Assembly: GCA_947484275.1 (NCBI GenBank)
Contig: CANKOY010000016.1
Location: 1 to 64,000, forward strand
DNA length: 64,000 nucleotides
DNA from: Planctomycetota bacterium
GTDB taxonomy: Bacteria > Planctomycetota > UBA1135 > GCA-002686595
Reading direction: 5' to 3'
Of the stretch, positions 53,522 to 59,743 are shown piece after piece. Position 1 is the first letter of the stretch. The number at the start of each line of letters is the position of its first letter. Made by a program: the position numbers and the translations under genes. The notes beneath the pieces were generated by a model. The model did not search any database and had not been told where the DNA came from. It saw only the letters and a program-made list of their open reading frames with translations.

Positions 53522-53890
53522 CTACGGTGATTGCGCAGGCGCACTGCCAGCGAACGGATCGATCCCGGTCAGTTCAGCGTCGGGGATGACCAGTCGGGCC
53601 ACAGGCCGACCGCCGACAATGTGCTTCTCGATGATCTCCCCCACATCCTCGGCCGTCACGCCGCCGTACCAAACGCTGTCGGGGTACACGACGACGCACA
53701 CGCCGTGGGCGCACTGGTCCAGGCATCCGGCTTTGTTCGGGCGCACGATGCGCTTGTAGCCTGCGGCCACGAGCTTGGACTTGAAGGCCTCGAGGACCTT
53801 GGCGGATCCTCGCGCCGCGCAGGAACCGCGCGGGTCCTGCTCGGTGCGCTCGTTGGTGCAGACGAAAACGTGTCGTTGGAACTTGGCCAT
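53522..53890 (-). CDS. Thioredoxin-like 2Fe-2S ferredoxin
   Basis: 122 residues. The cluster ligands follow the C-x12-C...C-x3-C pattern of thioredoxin-fold ferredoxins: Cys11 (VCTNERT), Cys24 (RGSCAAR), Cys56 and Cys60 (GCLDQCAHG). The VYPDSVWYGGVT and EIIEKHIVGG segments also match this family. Possible electron donor or acceptor for the operon's oxidoreductases. It lies between the kynureninase-like gene and the acyl-CoA dehydrogenase gene with gaps of about 15 bases. Confidence 0.93.
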   Translation of the reverse strand: MAKFQRHVFVCTNERTEQDPRGSCAARGSAKVLEAFKSKLVAAGYKRIVRPNKAGCLDQCAHGVCVVVYPDSVWYGGVTAEDVGEIIEKHIVGGRPVARLVIPDAELTGIDPFAGSAPAQSP

Positions 53891-53906
53891 GGGGTTGGAA
53901 CGAATG

Positions 53907-55055
53907 TCACTTGGCCTGGCGGAAAAGTTCCTTGGCGAGGATCAACTTCTGAACCTCCGACGATCCTTCGTAGATGCGCAAGGCGCGGACGTCGCGGTAC
54001 AGCGCTTCGACCACCTGACCGCGCTTCACCCCGAGGCCACCGAGGTGCTGAACTGCTCGGTCGCACACCCAGCCCGCGGTCTCGGTGGCGAAGAGCTTCG
54101 CGCGCGCAACCTCGAGCGTGCCCGCTCCGCCGCCGTCGACGACGGTCGCGGCCTCGTCCACCAAGAGTTCCGCAGCGCGCAGGCGCGTGTCCATCTCGGC
54201 GATGTCGAATCCGAGGGCCTGGAAGGTGGCGAGCGGCTTGCCGAATTGCTTGCGCTCGAGCAGATGGCGCCGTGATTCGTCGAACGCACGACGACCGAAG
54301 CCCACTGCTGCCGCGGCCACGGAAGTGCGCAAGCGCGCAAGCACGGAGAGCGCGAGCCCCAGTCCTGCGCCGACCGCGCCGAGGCGCGCACCGTCGGAGA
54401 CTTCGACCTCCTCGAAGTACACATCCCCGATCGGGTGAGGACCGAGCACCTCGAAGCGCTCGCAGCGCAGGCCCCGGGTTGGCGCACGCACGCAAAACAT
54501 CGTCAGGTTGTCCGGCTCGTCTCCGGTGCGCGCGAGGACCGTGTAGACGTCTGCTATCCCCGCATTGGAGATGAAGGTCTTGTGCCCGCTGAGCCGCCAA
54601 CCGCCGGCTACCTGCCGCGCACGCAGGGCAATGTCCGTGAGCGATGAACCGGCGCCCGGTTCGGTCAATGCGAAGGCTGCGCAGACGCGACCGGCGGCCA
54701 CAGCGCGCAGCAGCTCCTGCGCCAGCGCGCGATCCACAGCATTGGCGATGGCGTAAGAGCCCAGGCCTTGCATCACGAGCATCACATCGAGCATCGCCGA
54801 GCGATAGGCCAGGCCCCTGCGCAGGACCACGGCGGCGCGCACACTCAGGGTGTCGCTGCCCACCAGGGCCGACGCATCGGCACCTCCGAAATCCGCGGGC
54901 ACCATCCAGGCGCACAGTCCGCTGTCGCCAAGCAAAGCCAGCGCTCGCCGAGCCGCGGCCGTTTCGTCCAGGCGCGCAAGTTCCTCGGCATGGGCGCGGC
55001 CGAGATCGTCGGCCGCCGGCCCAAGACGCGCCAGGATGTCCGCAGCCGAGCTCAT
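53907..55055 (-). CDS. Acyl-CoA dehydrogenase
   Basis: 382 residues, normal length for the soluble acyl-CoA dehydrogenase family. The FAD and substrate blocks are present (CAAFALTEPGAGSSLTD, WRLSGHKTFISNAG). The C-terminal block LRIYEGSSEVQKLILA contains the Glu that acts as base in medium-chain enzymes. It would oxidise a ring-cleaved or reduced acyl-CoA intermediate and pass electrons to ETF or the neighbouring ferredoxin. Its ATG (55055) overlaps the enoyl-CoA hydratase stop in ATGA form, so the two are coupled. Confidence 0.93.
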   Translation of the reverse strand: MSSAADILARLGPAADDLGRAHAEELARLDETAAARRALALLGDSGLCAWMVPADFGGADASALVGSDTLSVRAAVVLRRGLAYRSAMLDVMLVMQGLGSYAIANAVDRALAQELLRAVAAGRVCAAFALTEPGAGSSLTDIALRARQVAGGWRLSGHKTFISNAGIADVYTVLARTGDEPDNLTMFCVRAPTRGLRCERFEVLGPHPIGDVYFEEVEVSDGARLGAVGAGLGLALSVLARLRTSVAAAAVGFGRRAFDESRRHLLERKQFGKPLATFQALGFDIAEMDTRLRAAELLVDEAATVVDGGGAGTLEVARAKLFATETAGWVCDRAVQHLGGLGVKRGQVVEALYRDVRALRIYEGSSEVQKLILAKELFRQAK

Positions 55056-55867
55056 TGCGCAGCGTTGGGCTTGGCGCTCTTGGTGAAATCGGGCGCGCGC
55101 TTGGCGGTGGCCGCGTCAAAGGCCTCGCGGTAATCCGGATGCTTCATGCACTCGGCCTGAATCCAGCCTTCCATTTGCATCGCGGCTTCGAGCGGCATGT
55201 GCGCCTCGAGATTGAGCATGCGCTTCGTCACCGCCAACCCCATGGTCGGCCCGCCCGCCAACTTTTCGGCCCAGGTCTTCGCCTCCGCGTCCAGTTCTGC
55301 GCGCGGCACGACCTTGTTGTACAGCCCAATTTCATGGGCGCGCGCCGCGTCGATGAAATCGCCGAGCATCAAGAGTTCGCTGGCGTGGCCCAGTCCCACG
55401 ATGCGCGGCAAGAGCCACGCGGCGCCCATGTCCGCGCCGCACAATCCCACCTTCGTGAACAGGAAAGCGATCTTGGCGTCCTCGCTGGCCACGCGTACGT
55501 CGCTCGCGGCGGCGATCACCGCCCCCGCGCCGCACACCGTGCCATTGAGAGCCGCGACGATGGGCTTTTCCAAAAGGCGCATGTTCAAAATCAAGTCGCA
55601 GGTCATGCGCGTGAAGGCGAGCAATTCTGCGTCCGACACACCGAACAGGCGTCCGATGATGTCGCGCACATCGCCGCCGGAACAGAATGCGCGCCCAGTG
55701 CCCGTGATGATCACGGAACGCACGCTCGCGCGCGTGCGCAGAGCCAAGAACGTGTCGCGCAACTCGGCGTAGGAATCGAAAGTCAACGCGTTCAGCCGCT
55801 CCGGCCGATCGAGGCGGATCGTGGCCACGCCTCCGTGTTCGCTGTAGCGGAAATGCTGCGGATTCAT
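55052..55867 (-). CDS. Enoyl-CoA hydratase/isomerase family protein
   Basis: 271 residues from ATG 55867 (MNPQHFRYSEHGGVATIRLD); a longer frame upstream lacks family sequence. The crotonase fold is shown by RPERLNALTF, GTGRAFCSGGDV (oxyanion loop 1), LNGTVCGAGAVIA (oxyanion loop 2) and FLFTKVGLCGADMGAAWLLP. The last block, in place of the usual GxGGTQRL, resembles the hydratases I recall from 2-aminobenzoyl-CoA clusters. It hydrates or isomerises the enoyl-CoA from the dehydrogenase. It is translationally coupled to the acyl-CoA dehydrogenase gene downstream. Confidence 0.9.
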   Translation of the reverse strand: MNPQHFRYSEHGGVATIRLDRPERLNALTFDSYAELRDTFLALRTRASVRSVIITGTGRAFCSGGDVRDIIGRLFGVSDAELLAFTRMTCDLILNMRLLEKPIVAALNGTVCGAGAVIAAASDVRVASEDAKIAFLFTKVGLCGADMGAAWLLPRIVGLGHASELLMLGDFIDAARAHEIGLYNKVVPRAELDAEAKTWAEKLAGGPTMGLAVTKRMLNLEAHMPLEAAMQMEGWIQAECMKHPDYREAFDAATAKRAPDFTKSAKPNAAQ

Positions 55868-55892
55868 GGATTCCCCGTGTGCGTCGCGCGAC

Positions 55893-56261
55893 TCAACGCT
55901 TGCGCTTCGAAGCCGCCTTGCGCCGGGCCTGCTTCGCGGGCCGCTGCTGCAGTTGCTCCTCGCCCGGCAGCGTGAGCGCGGGGTCCAGGCCAAAATCGAG
56001 AGCCCCGTCGACAATGTCGGTGGCCACCAGTTGTTCCGCCAGCTCGCGCTTGGTGAACACGCCCTTCTTCAAACACAACTCGGCCAGGGCGCGCGACAAC
56101 AACGCCACGCGCGCCACGTCTTCCTCCAGTTGCAGCACGCGCGCCTGGGCCTGGCGCATGCGGTTGGCGCGCTCCACGCGCACAACCTCCAGCCGCGCGC
56201 GCAATTCGCGGATCACGCCGGGGTCGAGTGCACTCTGGAGCAGACTTTCGAGTTTCTTCAT
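55893..56261 (-). CDS. Hypothetical coiled-coil protein in the aromatic acyl-CoA operon
   Basis: 122 residues, unrecognised. Residues about 1-60 form a charged helix with heptad-like spacing (MKKLESLLQSALDPGVIREL, RVLQLEEDVARVALLSRAL). A short segment LCLKKGVFTKRELAEQL looks like a helical hairpin. The C-terminal 20 residues are very basic (KQARRKAASKRKR). There is no signal peptide. It sits between RidA and enoyl-CoA hydratase, 25-30 bases from each, so it is probably translated as part of the operon. Low-complexity basic tails make homology hard to judge. Confidence 0.6.
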   Translation of the reverse strand: MKKLESLLQSALDPGVIRELRARLEVVRVERANRMRQAQARVLQLEEDVARVALLSRALAELCLKKGVFTKRELAEQLVATDIVDGALDFGLDPALTLPGEEQLQQRPAKQARRKAASKRKR

Positions 56262-56291
56262 CGGGCTCTTTACGTGGATTGGCGGCGCATC

Positions 56292-56702
56292 CTACTTCAC
56301 GACCACGGCCGTGCCTTCGATTTCGACCAGCGCTCCGTCCTCGAGCAGCGCGGCCACTTCCACCAGGGACATCGCCGGGTACCAGGGGCCGATGATCTCG
56401 CGCCAGGCGGCGCCGATTTCGCGCGTCGCCGCCAAGTAGGCCCGCTTGTCGCTGACGTACACGGTGACGCGCACGAGCCGCGACTCGGGGCCACCCGCCT
56501 GTGCCATCACGGCCGCGACATTGGAGAGGGCCTGACGAAATTGCAGCGCGAAATTCGCTCCGCCCACAAGCCGTTGGTCCTTGTCCCAGGCGATCTGGCC
56601 CGCGATGTACAGGGTCCGCGCTCCGGCGGGCGCGAGAATGCCGTTCGAGTAGCCGCGCGGCGCTTTCCAGCCCGCCGGTTGAATGATCTCAAAGTCGTTC
56701 AC
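56292..56702 (-). CDS. RidA family protein without the catalytic Arg
   Basis: 136 residues of the YjgF/YER057c/UK114 fold. The N-terminal YSNGILAPAGARTLYIAGQI and C-terminal VEVAALLEDGALVEIEGTA blocks are clear. In RidA deaminases a conserved Arg lies in PARxxVEVA; here the sequence is YPAMSLVEVA, so Met replaces Arg. Typical RidA hydrolyses reactive enamines or imines. Its presence in aminobenzoyl-CoA clusters suggests a deaminating step, but this protein may have another activity. The ATG overlaps the SDR stop. Confidence 0.88.
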   Translation of the reverse strand: MNDFEIIQPAGWKAPRGYSNGILAPAGARTLYIAGQIAWDKDQRLVGGANFALQFRQALSNVAAVMAQAGGPESRLVRVTVYVSDKRAYLAATREIGAAWREIIGPWYPAMSLVEVAALLEDGALVEIEGTAVVVK

Positions 56703-57508
56703 GTCTTTGGCCTTCTGGTAACGGGACCCTCCAGACGCACGCGGCGCGCGCCGTCGAGTTCGAGCACGCTGCCGTTCTCGTCGCCCTCGATCAACGACCA
56801 GATGGCGTCGGAGACTTCGTCGCAGGTGATCAGGCGGCCGCCTGGATTTTGTTGGGCGAGGAACGCGCGCGCCTCTGCTTCGCTCTGCTTTGTTTTCTCG
56901 ACGATGCGCCGCACCGAGGCGTCGGTCAGCGGCGAATCGACGAAGTGCGGACAGACCGCAGCGATCGACACGCCGCTGCCTGAGAGTTCCTGGGCCACCG
57001 CGCGCGTGTAGCCCACCAGCGCGTGCTTCGACGCGCAGTAGGCCGCGGTGTACCCGTAGCCGCGCAGGCCAGCCGAGGAAGCAACATTGACGATGCGTCC
57101 GTGGCCTTTGGCCTTCATCGCGGGCGCAAAAGCCTCGATCAGTCGCCGCGCCCCGTGGAAATTGACTTCCATGTGGCGATCGAACAGCCGAGCGGTCGAG
57201 TCGTCGGCCAAGAACGGCGCGCTGATCGCAATTCCGGCCGCGTTGACCAGGGCCGTCAGGGGCTCGCCGTCTCCGCAGGCCCGCGAAGCCGCTTCGATCG
57301 CGCCGCGCACGCTGGCGGGATCCTCGAGATCCAAATCGATCGCCGTCGCGCGGCCTCCCAGGGCGACGAGTTCGCCCACGATCAGGTCCAATCGCCCGCG
57401 ATTTCGCCCCGCCACGAGTACGAACCAGCCCTCGCGCGCCGCGCGCCGAGCACAGGCCGCGCCGATGCCGCCGCCGCCGCCGCTGATCAAGAGTTTCCGA
57501 CCTGCCAT
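56699..57508 (-). CDS. SDR family oxidoreductase
   Basis: 269 residues. The NAD(P)-binding motif is SGGGGGIGAACARRAA at the N-terminus (a glycine-rich variant of TGxxxGIG). NAAGIAIS is the NNAG-type block. VASSAGLRGYGYTAAYCASK holds the active-site Ser, Tyr and Lys. It probably oxidises the 3-hydroxyacyl-CoA intermediate of the pathway. It is the first gene of the minus-strand operon and is divergent from the VIT1/CCC1 gene, 92 bases between starts, which should hold the operon promoter. Confidence 0.92.
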   Translation of the reverse strand: MAGRKLLISGGGGGIGAACARRAAREGWFVLVAGRNRGRLDLIVGELVALGGRATAIDLDLEDPASVRGAIEAASRACGDGEPLTALVNAAGIAISAPFLADDSTARLFDRHMEVNFHGARRLIEAFAPAMKAKGHGRIVNVASSAGLRGYGYTAAYCASKHALVGYTRAVAQELSGSGVSIAAVCPHFVDSPLTDASVRRIVEKTKQSEAEARAFLAQQNPGGRLITCDEVSDAIWSLIEGDENGSVLELDGARRVRLEGPVTRRPKT

Positions 57509-57600
57509 GGGAGGCGTGAGTCTGCGCTCAGGCCCGCGCTGGTGCCATCCTCAATTGCGGTCTGGGGCGCCATGCACGGCGCTCGCTAGACTGCGGGCCC

Positions 57601-58677
57601 ATGGCTCCCGCGCCTGACGCTCCCAAGGTGCGCACCGCGCGCGAAGACGCCCAAGCGAAGCGCGACGAGGAACTGGACTCGGCCTATCTCTACCGTCAGC
57701 TCGCCGCCAGCGAATCGGATCCGCGCGTGCGCGCGCTGTTTGCAGAACTTGCCGGGGCAGCGGAGCGCCAGGCGGCAATCTGGGTCGGCGCTTTGGACCC
57801 TGGCGCGGGTTCGAGCCTGCCCGCCTTCCAGCCCGGGCTGCGCACTCGAATCGTGGCACGGATCGCCCGGCGCGTCGGCGCGCGGCGGATGCGTCCGATG
57901 CTCGCTGCCATGAAGGTCCGCGGACTCTCGGTCTGGTCCGTCCACCCGCCCGCTGCCCATGGCCAAGTTCACGCCAGCGAGTACGAAGGCGCACGACACC
58001 GCGCCGCAAGCCAAGGATCCAACCTGCGGGCCGTCGTGTTCGGCGTCAGCGACGGCATCGTTTCAAACGTCAGCCTGATTCTGGGCGTCAGCGGCGCGAG
58101 CGCAGATCCTCGGACCCTGGTAATTGCTGGCGTGGCGGGCTTGCTCGCCGGTGCGTCGTCCATGGCTGCGGGCGAATACGTTTCCGTCCGTTCCCAACGC
58201 GAGCTATTCGAACACCAGATCGGCTTGGAGCGAGACGAACTCGCCCAGTACCCAGAGGAGGAGCAGGCCGAGCTGGCGATGATCTACCGCGCGCGGGGGC
58301 TATCGGACGACGAGGCCCAGGCCCTGGCCAAGGCTCTGATGGCCGATCCGGAGCGCGCGCTCGACACTTTGGCGCGCGATGAACTCGGCCTCGACCCCGC
58401 GTCGCTCGGTTCGCCCTGGTCGGCCGCGAGCTACTCCTTCCTGGCCTTCGCCATGGGCGCGGTGCTGCCGCTACTGCCCCTCTTGCTTTGTTCCGGACCG
58501 CACAGCGTGTACTGGTCGGCGGGCGTCGCCTTCGCGGCGCTGTTCGCCGTGGGCGCCGCGCTTTCGTTGTTTACCGGGCGCAATGCGCTCTACAGCGGCG
58601 CGCGCTTGGCGGCGATCGGCGCGGCGGCGGCCTTGGTCACCTACGGCATCGGCCGCGCCTTCGGCGTGGCGGTGTAG
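57601..58677 (+). CDS. VIT1/CCC1 family transporter with N-terminal ferritin-like domain
   Basis: 358 residues. The N-terminal 100 residues resemble a rubrerythrin/ferritin-like helical domain (KRDEELDSAYLYRQLAASES, LFAELAGAAERQAAIWV). The C-terminal part is the VIT1/CCC1 membrane domain with NLRAVVFGVSDGIVSNVSLI, AGVAGLLAGASSMAAGEYVS and later helices, with the acidic EEEQAEL loop. This pairing is like MbfA, an Fe2+/Mn2+ exporter or storage transporter. It lies in the inner membrane. A nested inverted repeat follows the stop. Confidence 0.9.
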   Translation: MAPAPDAPKVRTAREDAQAKRDEELDSAYLYRQLAASESDPRVRALFAELAGAAERQAAIWVGALDPGAGSSLPAFQPGLRTRIVARIARRVGARRMRPMLAAMKVRGLSVWSVHPPAAHGQVHASEYEGARHRAASQGSNLRAVVFGVSDGIVSNVSLILGVSGASADPRTLVIAGVAGLLAGASSMAAGEYVSVRSQRELFEHQIGLERDELAQYPEEEQAELAMIYRARGLSDDEAQALAKALMADPERALDTLARDELGLDPASLGSPWSAASYSFLAFAMGAVLPLLPLLLCSGPHSVYWSAGVAFAALFAVGAALSLFTGRNALYSGARLAAIGAAAALVTYGIGRAFGVAV

Positions 58678-58720
58678 GTGTGAAGGCAGCGGGGTTGGCT
58701 GCCTGACTGCGCGCCTACAC
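58672..58720. terminator. Nested stem-loop between convergent genes
   Basis: An inner hairpin GGCAGC/GCTGCC (58685-58690 and 58698-58703, seven-base loop) is enclosed by an outer inverted repeat GTGTAGG/CCTACAC (58672-58678 and 58714-58720). It spans the stops of the VIT1/CCC1 and CPBP genes and could terminate both. Confidence 0.45.
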
Positions 58721-59431
58721 GAACAACAAGTCCCAGCCGACCCAGAACACCGCGACGTCGATCAGCGCGTGGCTGATCCACGCGCTCCAAATCGAGCGCG
58801 TTCTCGCGTAGATCCACGACCAGGTGACACCAGCGACGAACACGGCCAGGGAGCCGACGACGCAAATCTCCGCGCCGAACTGTGTGGCGAGGATCACGGA
58901 ATGGTGCAAGGTGAACGCCGCGGCGGCGAGGATCACGGCCAGGGGCCGCGGACACAGTTGCTCGAGGCGGCCGAAAACGAACCAGCGCCACACGTACTCT
59001 TCCAACAGGGAATTCGCGGCGCAGATGTACGCGGCGACAGACAAGTAGGCCACCGGCGTCAGCAGATGATTCGCGCGGGCCATCTCGCGAATCGCCGCTG
59101 GATCGATGCGCTCGCGCAGCGCGTACGTGTAGGCGAGCACGACGACCGCAGCGCCCAAGAGGCCGCTTGCGATACCCAAACCCAAGCCCGTGGCGCTCGG
59201 CCTCGGTCGCGCTACGGGCCTGGCCTCAACGAAGAACGTCCAAGCCACCGGAAAGGCAAAGATCCAAACCTTCGTCGCCGCGAGCACCAAGAGTCCCAGT
59301 GCTCCGGGGAACCACACCATCTCGGCTCCCACCCCAATGCTCGGCGCGGGTACCAGCAGCAGGAGGCCGAACAGCGCGGTCCGGCGCCGGAGCATTATCG
59401 GGTCGTTGGTGGTGCCTGCCTGTGGGCCCAT
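58715..59431 (-). CDS. CPBP family intramembrane glutamic endopeptidase
   Basis: 238 residues with about six to seven transmembrane helices. The CPBP (Abi/CAAX-like) motifs are LLEEYVWRWFVFGRL (EExxxR), FTLHHS and ISHALID. Family members cleave prenylated or other peptides inside the membrane, or act in bacteriocin immunity. No adjacent peptide gene suggests a substrate. The start is 312 bases from the divergent sigma-factor gene. Confidence 0.9.
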   Translation of the reverse strand: MGPQAGTTNDPIMLRRRTALFGLLLLVPAPSIGVGAEMVWFPGALGLLVLAATKVWIFAFPVAWTFFVEARPVARPRPSATGLGLGIASGLLGAAVVVLAYTYALRERIDPAAIREMARANHLLTPVAYLSVAAYICAANSLLEEYVWRWFVFGRLEQLCPRPLAVILAAAAFTLHHSVILATQFGAEICVVGSLAVFVAGVTWSWIYARTRSIWSAWISHALIDVAVFWVGWDLLFV

Positions 59432-59743
59432 GTGTGACGCGGCATTCTACTTTCCCGTGGCCCGCGGCCCGCAACGGGAAGTGCCGATGTTTCGCCCTAA
59501 GCCGCGGTTCGGAACCCAGAACGCTCGCAGGATCTCGCCCGAGGGAGAACGCGCCAGTGAGGAGGAATGTCTTTGGGGACGCCTCGAAACGCAGCCCGCG
59601 CGGGCTGAAACGAGTTGTCCGCGACCCGCTCTTACCCAAAACACATCCTCGCGCGAGCGATCGCAGGGTCTCCTACAACCCGAGCCTCGCACGGGAATTT
59701 CTGAACCGGAATTCAATTCCGTGGCATTGGAAGGGTGCCAGCC
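59432..59743. other. Intergenic region between the CPBP gene and the membrane sigma factor gene
   Basis: 312 bases with no supported gene. It must hold the divergent promoters. Near its right end are two GGAATT boxes (59695-59700 and 59708-59713) and a 15-bp palindrome (59707-59721), close to the sigma-factor start. GGAA-type boxes are common -35 elements of ECF promoters, so autoregulation is possible. Nothing else of note is seen. Confidence 0.5.
59707..59721. promoter_or_regulatory. Palindrome upstream of the membrane sigma factor
   Basis: CGGAATTCAATTCCG is a perfect palindrome of seven paired positions around a central C, 22 bases upstream of ATG 59744. A further GGAATT lies at 59695-59700. 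It could be an operator or part of an ECF-type promoter for the gene. Confidence 0.35.

Noticed and set aside
49685-57508. Claim of a complete kynurenine pathway in the window
   Set aside because: No tryptophan 2,3-dioxygenase is present, and both the cyclase-family and kynureninase-like proteins lack signature residues; only a resemblance is reported.
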